A model generated the notes under the pieces. It saw only the letters and a program-made list of their open reading frames with translations, made no database searches and was not told where the DNA came from. A DNA stretch of 64,000 nucleotides from Telopea speciosissima (lineage: Eukaryota > Streptophyta > Magnoliopsida > Proteales > Proteaceae): assembly GCF_018873765.1 (NCBI RefSeq), contig NC_057918.1, forward strand, positions 12,222,862-12,286,861. Direction: 5' to 3'. A program made the position numbers and the translations under genes. Positions 9,908-22,320 of this stretch are shown piece after piece. Each line of letters opens with the position of its first letter. The first letter of the stretch is position 1.

Positions 9908-12890
9908 AGATCCCCTCGATCCCAATGGTAAATACATAATTAAAAAAAAAAAAAACTGTTATTAAATAGAACCCAGGGGTAAAACTCTCCAATCTAGACT
10001 GATACGGGGATCTAGATCAATATGGACTAAGACCAATCCTGTATTCGATACCGATTTCAGAAACCCTATTGGTCGGTTGGTGGTGGCCTTTACATCATTT
10101 GGGTCCAATGGGAGTATGAATCAGGGGGGATTTTTCATTTTATAGAGAGGTAGAACGTGTTATTTAGGGTGTCAATCGATCCGGTTTTAATATTCGGTCT
10201 GATTTTAAGACGGTTTACATTTTAACAAGATAAAATCAAAACTGAATCAAATAGAAATCAACCACAATCAGAATGGTTTTGCATTCGATTCGATATTTAC
10301 TGATTTTATGTTCCTTGTTTGTCTCTCTTTTTTTTTTTTTTTTTTTTCCTTCTCCAAATATCATGTTTAAAATCGAGGGGGGCGGGGAAATTATAAAAGG
10401 AAATCACAACGACCTTCACATTTTAAATTACACCAGAATTGCTTCTTGGTTTCTCTAGTCTTCTTTCATAACGGTGGAATTAGAATAGAAGCGTTTATTT
10501 TGACACTGTGTTTGGTGACCGACATAGAGAGAAGTGTGAAATGGCGTTCCTATTCAACTTCAACTTCAACTTCAACTTCAACTTCAATTAATAGGAATTT
10601 GAGTCACATTTTTCTTCATTCCTATCTCTGGTATTATTCTATGTAACACACACAACCTGGTTGCAGATCAGATCCTCTCAACTTTCAAGTTTCAACACCA
10701 ACGTGGGTGATGAAGTATTGACGATGATGACCTAGTGATGAGCTGACCACCCACCCTCCTCCTTATCTTTGACTTTTCAAGAAGAAATTAAAAAACCAAA
10801 AAAAAAGACAGACTTCTTCACCATCAGTTCATCTCCTACTACTATTTTTAGGTATGACTAAGTAAGTAAGTAACAGTGATTATAAGATAAGTATACATGC
10901 CAACAACAACTTGATAAGAGAAAGTAGTAGAAACTAGAAACTGCTTTTCTTTTTTTCTTTCTTTCTTTCTTTATTTCTTTGTTTGGAGTGGACTGGGGAA
11001 TGTGGGTGCGTGGGATTGAACAATAACCATTTGATTAGCGAAATCTGCGGCCCAACAATCCCGGTGATTAGTATCATCATCTTCTTAGTTTAGTCAACCA
11101 CCCCCCCCCCCATTTATCATTAATATTGCTAAATAATAATTAATTAAGATAAATAAACCTGCTTAATCTTTTACTAACACAGTACACTCACGAATCGCTT
11201 CAACTCCAAGATTAATTATAAGTAATCTGGCCTGGGCGTATCAACTAGTCTACTTTGACAGAGTACACTTTTCTTTTAAAAGTAGTTTAAAATGCAGATT
11301 GGACAACCAAAGCTAGCTAGGTGAAAAAAGGGTAGAGTAAAATTTTGAGGCTTTCTCTTTGACTCTAATGTTTAGGAAAAAGAATATCTTATCTATCAAT
11401 CAGAAAAGATACAAATAAAAATAATACAAGTGTGGATTCCAATTTCCAATGGGTAGCTTTAATTGCTTGGCCAAACAACATTTCAGAATTATAATAATCT
11501 TTAATTTCGAGGTAAGTAAGGAATCAAAATCTTATTAAGGGCCTCTTAAGTCTTACCCACACCAAAAAACAAAAAAATTCTAATTAAGGACCCTGTTTGT
11601 CTTATAGTGATAAACAACGGTGAACAACGTGATTACTGATCTGGACTCTTTTTTTTTTCTTTTTTTCTTTTTGTATGTTTGCTTTTGGAAAGTTGAAGTA
11701 GTGGAAGCGGAAAGCGTCGTTTATGCATGAACTGTAATGTACGTATGTATGTACGTACGTACGTTTAGCCGCTCTACTCTTAAGAAAGAAAGCGATATTT
11801 CCGTTATTTTCACAGCTAGCACGAAGCAACAACAAAGGTCACATGCATCTGTTTGGCTTATTCGTCTTTCGTTCTTTCTTTCTTTCTATCTTTCGCTTCC
11901 TGTTCAAATCACATTTGGCTTTCTCTCTGTTCTCTCGCAGGCACACATTACAAGAAATTGTGTTTTAAAAATCTATTTTTAAAAGGGGTAAAATAGTATT
12001 TTCAACTGTGAGATTGGTAATTTCTCTTCACTTCAGTAGTGGAGGAGGACATCACTTTGGCTACCTACTGTAACAGTAAAATATATACATGAGCAGCTAG
12101 CTAAACCAGGGTTGAATAAGAAGTTGGAATAAAATTAGGGTTTGAAGTTTGATGGAGGTGAGGGACAGGAGAAGGGACTGAATTCCAACATACATACATA
12201 CATATATACATACATATATACATACATACATACCCTAATATCTATCTATGTTTACCAATAAATTGAGCTAAATAAAAAGCAGTGGTACGATACCATGACC
12301 ACCACAACCATGATTTCAGATTCCAGTACTTGTTGTTATTATAAATGCTGGCTCTGGCTGGGCCTGGAAGACAGTCACTATTGTTGCTAGCTAGAAGCCT
12401 AGAACTGGAACAGTGGCAGTGGAAAACTACCACCTCAACAGTCTATTAACAGTAAAACTGCAAATTGTTTTTAGCTTTTACCTTTATTAACTTTCCCCAT
12501 TAATTAATTAATGAAATTTGGTGTGGGAGTTTTTTTTTTTTCTTTTTTTGGAGGTTTTGAAAAAGGTGTGGGAGGATATCGACGGGGGTATGTATGGGGT
12601 GTCCGGCGTAGGAGTGTGGTTTGAATCTTACGGCCCGTCATGTGACACGTGTTCCATTTTCTTTTCATTCAGAAACTAATCCTAGAAACTGATGACCACT
12701 ATGACTCTCTCTCTTACGTAGAAATAGAGATGCTTCAGACTTCAGAGATGGAATAGAGATAAACTCTTTATCAAAAAAAAAATGAAGTAGAGATACACTT
12801 GTTAATTCTAATAAAAATTAGGTAGATTTAAAATTATTCTCACAAAGAGAACCCTAGAACCGATGAGCACCCTTTCTCGGACTTGGGTTT
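9908..12890. other. Intergenic with simple repeats, no gene seen
   Basis: Holds a T tract (10328-10347), a hexamer array (ACTTCA)n at about 10556-10587, TTTC repeats (10950-10980), a poly-C run (11100-11112), ACGT/ATGT repeats (11736-11765) and a CATA microsatellite (12187-12235). The region around 10640-12450 is less repetitive and could carry regulatory DNA. I see no coding exon or known small-RNA precursor. Confidence 0.4.
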
Positions 12891-13056
12891 CCTCCGGCTG
12901 TGGCGGGAGCTGGTGGATTCAGCCCAGCAAAAACAAGGGACGCAGGTGGGGGAGGATTGGTCATTTGTCTCATTTCACAGGGGCCCACCTGTGAAATGAC
13001 TCAAACACCCCTTGTTATGCTAGGCCGGATCCTCCAGCTCCTGCCACAGCTGGAGG
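12891..13056. mobile_element. Palindromic MITE
   Basis: The left end CCTCCGGCTGTGGCGGGAGC and the right end GCTCCTGCCACAGCTGGAGG are inverted copies with two mismatches in about 25 bp. A second internal palindrome, CATTTCACAGG...CCTGTGAAATG (12975-13000), sits at the centre. Non-coding. No convincing target duplication. Confidence 0.65.
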
Positions 13057-13197
13057 ATAGCCAAATTGCTCTTTCTCCCTTTTATTTATTTTTTAGGAAA
13101 AAAAAAGCCATCAGATCTCACAGCACAAACCGCCCCTGCTACCCGACACAAGGGCATGTGAAATGACCACCACACCCTTGGTCATTTCCATCTTTCC

Positions 13198-13440
13198 TGG
13201 GGTGCGATAGTCATTACGTGTACCCCTATGTCAGGGCACAAGGGCAGCGTGCACTACGCAAAACCGGGTGGCGTTCTCTTTCCCAAAAAAATAATATATA
13301 ATAAATTCATGTTAGAAGACCCAATGTACATCTTAGGCTCTGAGAGCATTTTCTCTTAAATTTTATAAGGGAAAAAGTTCTCGGTAGTTGGGGGGCGGGG
13401 TATCCTAGCACCTTTGTGTCTATCGCTCTCCTTATCACAT
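13198..13440. mobile_element. Truncated GGG...CCC-family MITE ends
   Basis: GGCGTTCTCTTTCCC (about 13270-13285) looks like a right terminus, and GGGAAAAAGTTCTCGGTAG (13369-13387) like a left terminus, of the family at 38656, 51112 and 57282. Each lacks its partner arm in the expected position. They are therefore read as two broken copies next to each other. Confidence 0.35.
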
Positions 13441-13634
13441 AAAGTGATCTTGTTGTCCTCCTATGGACGATACAATTTTGTTGCATCTCATTGATGCGTT
13501 TCCCAATGCCACTTGCTCAAAGAACCCTCCCCCTTTTTCTATTCATATCCACTCAAATACCCCCATGAATATCTTTGCATCCCTATATTGGTCAACTATC
13601 CAATTTTTCATATACACCTTCTCTATACTCTATT

Positions 13635-14296
13635 TAGGGCTGTAAGTTTGGCCCTGTTAGCCCGAACCTGCCTTGGCCTGCCTTGAGCCCAAACAGATTT
13701 TGGCTAAAGATTTCTAGCCCTGAGGGCGGATTAGGGCCAGAAATTCCTGGCTGTAAGTCAGGGTCGGGCCGGGTTAGGGTTGAGACCTCGGGCTTAGCTC
13801 GATTGTGATTCCAACTTTGATTTTTGGCCTTGATTTTGTTTATTGGTTCACTAAAGCATCATTTATGGGTTGTACTCCATGAAGAAATTTCTTTATTTAT
13901 CAAAAAATAGAAGTTATGATACATGTGATCAAGGAATATAATTATTTAAAATGGAGCCTAACCATTAGACCATGGAACAAGAAACATAATAAAATAACCA
14001 GATTAATGTCAATCCGTCCCTTTATTGTGTTGCTATATAAACATTCAATTATTTTAATTTGTTTATTGCAGTAGGGTCAGACCGTCAGAGTCAGGGCCAG
14101 GGCAAAGGCTTGGGTCAGGGTCAGGGTCAGGGTCAGGGTCAGGGTCAAGGCGGCCTTGGGCTTGGCTTGACCCGTCAGGGTCAGGGTTTTTAGGCCCTGA
14201 GCTAGGGTCAGGAAGGGCTTGGGCCTAGCTAAGGGGACTTAGGGTTGGGCTAGGGTTTTAAAAAGCTCGGCCCAACCCGACCTTGTTGCAGCCCTA
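13635..14296. mobile_element. hAT-like non-autonomous element, copy 2
   Basis: Starts TAGGGCTGTAAGTTTGGCC and ends CCTTGTTGCAGCCCTA. The ends match the element at 2634-3045 (GTTTGGCC at the left, CCCGACCTT..TGCAGCCCTA at the right). Flanks ACTCTATT (13627-13634) and ACTCTATA (14296-14303) form an approximate 8 bp duplication overlapping the terminal A. The interior is rich in GGGTCA and GGCTTGGGC. Longer than copy 1 (about 660 versus 412 bp). Confidence 0.72.
14112..14147 (+). repeat. (GGGTCA)6 array
   Basis: Six perfect consecutive GGGTCA hexamers in the hAT-like element, with degenerate copies on both sides. It probably expanded from the subterminal repeat motif of the element. Confidence 0.9.
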
Positions 14297-14303
14297 CTCT
14301 ATA

Positions 14304-16911
14304 ACTCTTAATTTTTTAATACTTAATTTTATCACTTAGCAAATTTCAATTGGGATGAATTTACATATGAATAAAAGATCGTAGGTATCCGAATTTTTAT
14401 CCGTTGCTGTACAGGCAGTGCTGTTGTACGCTTCATGCAGTGCAACAGCGGCTATGTGTGCACAGTGGACATGACCGCTGTTACGCCGCACGATACGCAC
14501 AGCAACGACTGTTGTACTGGAGCGGATAAAGGTCCGTAGGTAACCACAATCACAACCCTTTCTCACCTACTCGACGATAGAATCATGACTCGCCTATAGT
14601 TAGTTAAAACGAAAACGGAAAAAAAAAAGTCTATGCACAATGTGTTGCAAGCAACTTAGAATTTGAATCAGACGGTCAAAATACGGTCAAACAAGAACTG
14701 CAGAAAAATGAAAATGAGTGATACATGTTTTAAACATTCAGATTTAAAAAACATAGGATAAAAAACAACAATATACATGCATAAATTGTAGAGACCAACT
14801 CATGTCTTATTAGTTAAATATTGATATTTGGTATTTGGGCATAAGCCCTTATAATATTAAATTAATTTTTTGAAAATCAAAATTTATTGGACCACATTGA
14901 GACACATTTAGGTTGTGCTCACTCAACCAAAAGAATGAAACAAGGAGAACTCTAAACCAATAAGCGATAGAACAAAACCAAAGACACTAAGCAAAGACTA
15001 CGAGAGAGTTAATAGAACACTTGGAATCATATTATATAGTGTCCAAGACATTCTCTATTTATAGAGAAGAGATGCCCCCTTGGAAACACTTTGTTCAAAT
15101 GAGCCCAAAAGATTTGTCTCTCAAGAAGAGAGACATAGAAAACTAATTGTTACTGTTGTCTAAAGTATTTTAGATGGCATGCAACAAAAGATTGTTGATG
15201 CAAGTAATGCTCATTCAACGTTGAAAAAATTGCGTTCAACATCGGAAGAATGTAGTATATGCTGATAAGGTTCCTGATAAACCCCGACTTTGAAGACATT
15301 CTGACTGACGTTTAAAAACAAACCAACTATATTAAGAGACTTGAATTCGACAACAACAAAAGAAAAATCAGACATAATTTTGGTCCGAAGCAAAAAAAAA
15401 TTAACTTCACACACACACCAAGGCCTCACCTCACCTTGCTATACTATGACTCAGTTTAACTTGGCGCAAACTTGCGTGAAAATAAATCTTGAACCCCTCG
15501 AAGACAAGAGAACGTAATGAGTCTTTCTTTCAAGAAACCCTACCCTTGTAATCTCATTATCATCCGTGTGCCACATTAATTAATAAAAAAAAAGTTCTGT
15601 GCAACATTGATAATTGTGAATTCCTAGGCAATCCTTGATAAGTCATTCCTATCATCATTCCTGGTGAAGAAATGGGACAAATTGGTTTGTTAAAAGAAGC
15701 GGATTCTAAAAGGATGCTGTGGCGGTTTCTGAATTCGAATCCTATTACTATTATCCACAATCAATTAGTTTCATATGTTATTGGATGGATATTTCATTTA
15801 AGTGCCTAATTTGAATTCACTAAGAATTTGAATAATCAAATTTGAATCTGTTAATAATATGGTTCATTTCTTATATTAGTAAATATAGATAAAACTATTT
15901 TTATGAAAATAAATAATTATTTGTTATATATTATACGTTTCAATACGATTATTTATAATTATCTATGTTTTTTTAAATTATAGTCAGAGAAAATAAAACA
16001 ATAGCCATATTGTATCATAGTTGGAAAATTGAGTTTTAACTGGATCGAGTCATCCGAGTAGAGTTAAAATTTTAGAAAATCTGGTCAAGAGTTGTGTAGA
16101 ATTGTAGATTATGTCAGATAAAAAATGAAGAGAGTCGGTCATAAATCATCCGAGTCAAATAAAACTCGGTATTTTCACCCGAGTCATAACAGGCTTGGCG
16201 AGTTTAGTAGTTTTTAAAATATTATAAAATCAATTCACTTTAGGAACTGGGTTGAGTAAAATAGTAAATCTGTATTCTAATACAATAAGAAACACTCAAT
16301 TCCTCGTTTCCCTTCTCTTGTTCAGTGGTAGAAACTCAAAATGCATTGATATGTGATTCCTTAATTTTTTTTTCTTCTGATTTTTCCATATTTATTCAGT
16401 ATTATTCACTAATTTATAAATATTTATTGTATTCAAAAATAAGAAAAAACATGACTCGCCTTGACAATATTTGACAAGATCAAATCAAAAGGGTTTTTTT
16501 TTTTTGAAAAAATGAGTGAAATTAAAAACCTGATTTTTCAACTATGTTTTATATATCTAATTATAAAAGTATATATATGTGTGAATAAAGGTAGAAACCA
16601 GATATCCATTTAGCTGAGTACGTACAGAAGTTGGTAATCACCAAATTATTGTCCATTCGGCACTCAAATTTAGAGAATGAGCTACCCATCCCCTTCTTAC
16701 TTTTATAATTTCAAACCAGTCAAACGTCTCTAATAAGTAGCAAACATGAAGCAAAAACATTTATTTTTTGTTTTAACCATGTGGCAGATGATGTGGCACA
16801 TTTCAGCTGTTGAATAGGTATGACCAGCATGGATTAGCCATGTGTCAAAGTTTGAGCTCCAGCTCAACCATATGACCATGTTGTAATGGTCATTTTTCCA
16901 TGTATTTTATT
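14304..16911. other. Intergenic, AT-rich, no gene seen
   Basis: No coding exon recognised. 14400-14530 has a local imperfect palindrome (GCTGTTGTACGC...GCGTAACAGCG-like arms around GCAACAGCGGC). 14640-15600 is low-copy-looking but without domain-bearing ORFs. 15760-16600 is extremely AT-rich. Confidence 0.35.
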
Positions 16912-17295
16912 GGGTAAATTACATGTCACCTCCTGATTTTCAATCGAAACTTTGATTACCCCCGAGTTTTTGAAAAATCTCAAATCACCCCTGATTTAGA
17001 CCCCAATAAGACAAATTAGTCCCTACCGTTACTTTTATGCTGTTAAGTGAGGGTGTCAGCCAATTAAATAAATTTAAATCTCTAAACTACCCTTGACCAA
17101 TGTTGAAGATGAAGGAAGGGTAGTATTATAAATTTAATTCTAATGTTTTAGTACACGGGTAAAATAGTCCTTTCACACTAATAACTAACAGTAGACTAAC
17201 ACCGTTACTATAGAGGAGGTGATTTGAGTTTTTTCAAAATCCAGGGGATGATCTGAGTTTTGTTCGAAAACTAGGAAGTGACGTGTAATTTGCCC
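16912..17295. mobile_element. MITE with long terminal inverted repeats
   Basis: GGGTAAATTACATGTCACCT at the left and AAGTGACGTGTAATTTGCCC at the right are inverted copies. The similarity continues into the TTTTCAATCGAAAC / TTTTGTTCGAAAAC region and the internal TTTTTGAAAAA..TCAAATCACC / GGTGATTTGAG arms. The total is about 384 bp, non-coding. The GGG...CCC ends and the length suggest a Mutator-like MITE. The target duplication is not clear (TGTATTTTAT versus TGTAATTTTC at best). Confidence 0.7.
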
Positions 17296-18171
17296 TTTGT
17301 AATTTTCTAATGGAGCCACACAACGTTTGGTGGAGATTTTGGTCATTTCATGTATATCATGAATGGTTCCTTTTAACTGCCATTAACGAACTTGTCCTTT
17401 AGGCATTGGAAAACTTTTTGAGTGAGTTTTTTTTTTTTTCCCTTCTTTTTATGAGGACATGAAAGAATGTGGATTCTGAGCCGTTCCTTATTATTCCAGC
17501 TGCCTAACCTGATGTTTCTTTTACCTGTTGTGTTTCTGTTTCTCTGCTTTCACTGTTTGGCTTTTTGCAAGGGCAATGGGAATAATCTCTTCAGCTTAAA
17601 GTCAAAACAAGAAATGATTTCCAATGTTGACTACCAAACTAACCATAGTTTATGGGTTAGCTACTCTCTCTCTCTGGCATTCCAAGTTTCAACTACTGTA
17701 TTCATCATCTATTTATGAGTTCTATTTATGAGTTCTGTACTTCTGTCATCCGGCTTTTTCTTCTTTTTAATGACTGCATATCAACCACAAATTCTTTTGA
17801 ACAAAAGGGTTTCATAGCTTCATGTATTATTTTAACTAATTAGTTTGAGTTTTCAGTTTTTTTTTTTTTTTTTTTAAATTTATCTAATCTTTCCCTTTAA
17901 TTTCTCCTCTCACAACTGAAAATTATAATAGAGAATAAATTTTTTGAATTGCACAAGAGGAAAGGTTGCTGTCATGGACAAAAGGTTAGAGCTTATAGAA
18001 TAAATAAAAGGAAACCCGTGATCAGTGGAAGCCTTGCCTTGAAAAGAGAGAACCTAAATATCTTTTCCATAGATTGGGTGGGTCTGAACTATGAATACCT
18101 CTAGTGGCTAACTTAACTAACTTCCAAGGAGTAAAAAGATTCTTTATACTCAGAAATCAATCAAAAATATT
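17296..18171. other. Intergenic, no gene seen
   Basis: Contains T tracts (17426-17440, 17858-17876) and a hydrophobic ORF (17467-17718) that lacks any family signature. I do not accept that ORF as a gene. Confidence 0.35.
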
Positions 18172-18465
18172 GGTGAAATAATTATTAAATCTGAATTCAA
18201 ACAATTATTATGTTTGCTTTAGAGGCATCCATTCAATGGGCAAAGATTAAATGTAGTTGAGGATTTGGGAATGATTGTTTAATGAGACCCATTTGATTTG
18301 GGTGTTATGAAGAACAGAAGATTTGGTGAAATAGCTGTTAAAATTGAATTCAAGCAATTATTTGGGTATGCTTTAGAGGCTTCCATTGGAGGTGGCATAG
18401 ATTCAAGAATGGGCAAAGATTAAAGGTAGTTGAGGATTAGAGAATGATTTGATTTGGGTGTAAAG
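18172..18465. repeat. Diverged tandem duplication, ~150 bp unit
   Basis: Copy 1 begins GGTGAAATAATTATTAAATC (18172) and copy 2 GGTGAAATAGCTGTTAAAAT (18325). Shared blocks in the same order are GAATTCAA.CAATTATT, GCTTTAGAGGC, GGGCAAAGATTAAA.GTAGTTGAGGATT and CATTTGATTTGGGTGT. Copy 2 has a small insertion after the TTCCATT block. It is divergent enough to be old. Non-coding. Confidence 0.75.
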
Positions 18466-20755
18466 AAGAACCCATTTGATTCATTGAGTGCAGAAGCCAT
18501 AAAAAGAAAACAGGCATTGCCCACCATGCAGCTAAAAGGTTCTGATGGATTCCTCCCTCTCTTAAATTTTAATTTGTCTAGTAAAGTGAGATTCTAATCA
18601 TGGGTTGCTGTTTCAAAATTTTAAAATTTTCATGTAAAGTTCAGTGAGATTCTCTTGTTGTTCTGTTTCAAATTTTAAATCATACACCTCATGTAATTCC
18701 AAATTGGTTAAAGCAGACACAAACACACTGACAACCCCAAGGAGGACTGGAACCTCCAAGGATGCTATAATTATCAATTTACATGGAAATATTTACCTTA
18801 GTCAATACTTTGGCCATGTGATTATGAACGATAACGGCGATTAGCATTTACTCTGTTCTCCTTTTCGTTTATGAGAATAAGAGATGATTTAATAAAAATG
18901 CATTGGATACTTGTGGAGAATAGCCAGGTGTAATTTGTTAGTAAAGATAATGGAATTGAGGAGTTAGATTGATAATGACCTAAGAGACAGGACAAAGACA
19001 GTATCTAGATTAAGGGAGATTTCCTATTAATGTTAATGTTTTTAATTCTTACCCTATATGAACAAATGGACCTCCACCATTCTCAATTGTCTTCAGAGTG
19101 TGTGTTTATCATTAATTCATGAAAAGAGCCAGAAAGAAGCAGTGAAGTCAACTTCAAAAGAAGGAGGAGCATTCCTCTTTCCCTTGCAACAAAATTTAGC
19201 TTAAGAGAGACCCATTACAACAGAGTAGTGAATGAGTAAAAATTTCCCATACTTAACTGAGAAGAGGACTTTGCTTATGTTTAGTAACCCCCATCTTCTG
19301 TATTTCATCTTTCATTCTAATCATAATAGAAGCTGTTGAGATACTTATTGTTGGAGTTACAAGGGTAGAGAGTTATAACCACAAGAGTGTTCATGGATTA
19401 TTTGCAGATTAATTGTTGCTATGAGGTATCAAGATTTCTGTTACTTAGATACGCCAACAAATGTAAGACTATGCCCACCAGACCAGAACCTACCAAGCAA
19501 AACCAGAATCAGTAAAGGGGGGGGGGGGGGGGGCTAAGTCCCCATGTGCGCTCAAGATACAATTGTCTCTTAATGAATGAAAAAGGTGAATAGGGCTTCT
19601 TTGTAGGACATACATGACACTATTACCCTTCTCTAGTTCCACTATTGAGATAACCAACCATCTTCTTTGTGTATTCCTTGTGGCAAACAAGGTGGTCCAT
19701 GAGCCTTAAAGATGATAACTACCTTAGAGCTTAGACACAAGAAATAGTTAAAGGGTGCACATGGGAAGGAAAGAGAAAGTGTACTTGGATTTCAAAGGTT
19801 ATGGAAGCTGATTAAATCATCAAACTCCTTGTGGAATTCAAGTTTTTTTTAGTCTGACTGAATACTAATATGCCCTGCTCCTCCCAAGTCCAAAGAGCTT
19901 CTATTCTTTGTATATCTATATAGATGAGACTTGAGAGGAACTCCTTGGAGAGGTAACATGAGCATGACCTAGCTAAGCAAGCAAGACCCTTTTCATGGAT
20001 AACTGACTAGGCATAAATGCATTCAATCCTTCAGCACCATCTGATGTTCCTCTATGGATAATATACAAAAGCAACCCAAACCCACCAAATGGATGTCTTT
20101 AGGTTTGATGTTAACTCTTACTAAAAGCTAGTATATTTATATATTTATTAACACCCAATTAAAGGTGTACAGTGACCTTAAAGCATCTGATCATAAGCTA
20201 GGAAGAACACATTAAAATACACTACCCCACCACCACATGGTGGTCACATGGCTACCATGGGAGGCTTAAACTTGAAGTACCACCGCAGTGTGGAACACGT
20301 ATGACAACACACATTTTGAGTGTCCAACTTTATGATCAAATGACTGACTGAGTCAATAGCGCATGCTTAGACTTAAAAAAGAAGACTAAGATTTGGGTTT
20401 CAAAATTTTGAGTGGGAAACTGAGAAAGCTAATTAACTAGAGGAGGAGAAGGGGTGAAGAGTACTATTTTGTCCAATACCTTCTTCTCATGCTATCAAGA
20501 AGTAGTAATTGTAACATTACTATCTCAAACTCTGTAACTCTGACAGGATTGTTACTTTATTGTATAAATCTGCTGTGTTTGTATTTGAAGGAGAATGTTT
20601 CAAAACTTTAAAAAACCCAAGTGATCTTGTTACCATAACCACTGTTTGGCTCATCATGTGACCAAATACAACAAATTTGATGTGGTTCCCATCAAGGATC
20701 TGGGCCTTGTCCTGTTGCAGACACAGTGTCCTATTGTTTGGGGTTGAGCCAACAG

Positions 20756-20795
<40 letters not shown>

Positions 20796-21926
20796 GCAAT
20801 GGTCCCCCCCCCCCCCACTCCCTTTCTAGGCCCAAGAAACAAAAAGATACTGCCGTATTTGAATTTGAAAGGAGGAGATGAACTGCACAAGAATCTCTAG
20901 TTAGTTGAAAAATGGTTATGAGTTGTGATGTTTAAGTATGGAATGATAATAACCCTTCGCTGCTGCTAGATAGCTCAATTAAGTGTGTTTATTGGTTAGA
21001 TAAGGCACCAAGGTTGGTAGGAAGCACATGGCCTATGGTGTGACTGTGTGGGGTTAAACATGTGCACCCACGAAAGCTGTGCTTCGATTACATATCTCTA
21101 TCTTTGGCACACTTTCTGATTTCCCCCACGCGTAATGATACAGTTTTCTTCTAACTTAATCCAAAAGAGTTCGTGGGGAGATTTTTTAAAACGTATAGAA
21201 AAGAGCTCACCAACACCCCCCCCCTCTGTTATTATAAGTAGAATATGATGCCGAGATGGATCAAAAAAAGAAATTGGATAAAGGTGGAGATGATTGAGAA
21301 ATTTGAACTTTACAAATGCAATATATAGAAATATTTTTTACTTGAAATGTGTTTTTTTAGTTGAAAGATTTTTTGATATATGATGCTTGGACTTTGGAGT
21401 CTACAATGAGTTGTGGAATTTGAAATCAGATATCAGTATTAGTAAGACTGAATTTTTCTTAAGCCACAATGAGAAGGAATTCCAAATTCATTCACCGTGG
21501 GGCTTCAAATGCACGCGGGAGGATATTTTGAAGAACATAATAAAACCTTATAGGGATTTATGAACCTTAAGATGGTGTGATAAGTCTTTACCATTTGTTG
21601 GAAGGCAAACTTTTTTTTCATATTAATTTGTAGAGCAAGAGATCAATGTCCTACCGTGTAGTGCCTCCAGCAGCATGGGGGGCAATGAGAGCGCACACAG
21701 TGACATCAACATAAAGACGATTTTTTACTTCATAGGGGGCAGGGCAATACCTTCGCTTGTTCCTATATCTGGATGCAAAAGCCACACGACCAGGTAGTGT
21801 TCCTTTTCCCTATTATGTATTTTTCTTGAAATGGTGCTTGAACTTCTAAAATTTTCATGACCATGGTAAGGTTTTGGGGAACAATTTTGGACAGCAAATA
21901 TGAGGGGCCTATGTTTTACGGATCCA
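18466..21926. other. Intergenic, no gene seen
   Basis: Carries a poly-G run (about 19517-19533), a GA microsatellite (20762-20794) and a poly-C run (about 20805-20817). ORFs near 18644, 19490, 20654 and 21725 are short and mostly follow these low-complexity tracts. Confidence 0.4.
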
Positions 21927-22100
21927 GATCCTCTACTGCCGAGCTGCCCGGCAGGACCGTGCTGCCCTAACACAGGGCTACGTGCAATGTCCGCCTTACC
22001 CCTGACCAAACGCCTTGCCCAAGTGGGGGTAAGGTGGACATTGCGCGCAGCCCCGTGTCAAGGCAGCACTGTCCTGCTGGCAACTCGGTAGTAGAGGATC
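21927..22100. mobile_element. GATCCTCTACT-ended palindromic MITE
   Basis: The left arm GATCCTCTACTGCCGAGCTG and the right arm CAACTCGGTAGTAGAGGATC are inverted copies. The arms continue through GGCAGGACCGTGCTGCC / GGCAGCACTGTCCTG and GCAATGTCC.CCTTACCCC / GGGGTAAGGTGGACATTGC, so nearly the whole 174 bp is one imperfect hairpin. A truncated end of the same family is at 38541-38566. Confidence 0.75.
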
Positions 22101-22172
22101 CAAATTCATGTTTTGCCGCTTCAATTTTGCACCACTAGAAAACCAAACCCCTCCCCTCCCAACGAATTTTTT

Positions 22173-22320
22173 TCGTGTACGGTTCCTTGACCGGTGCGGT
22201 CATTAGTTCCTCTCACAAGAGGAGGGTGGACCCCACTTAGATAGACTGTTCGATCAGGTGCTCCAAGTGGGTCCCACCCCCTCTTGTGAGAGGAACTAGG
22301 GAACTGCGCCCGTAGACGAT
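22173..22320. mobile_element. Palindromic MITE, ~150 bp
   Basis: The arms share TAGTTCCTCTCACAAGAGG.GGGTGG at the left and CCACCCCCTCTTGTGAGAGGAACTA at the right, an almost perfect inverted repeat. The outer parts (CGTGTACGGTTCC.. / ..GCGCCCGTAGACG) also pair. The centre is AT-rich. Non-coding. It lies about 70 bp from the previous MITE. Confidence 0.7.

Noticed and set aside
17467..17718. Hydrophobic 83-codon ORF
   Set aside because: No family signature, no splice context and AT-rich composition.
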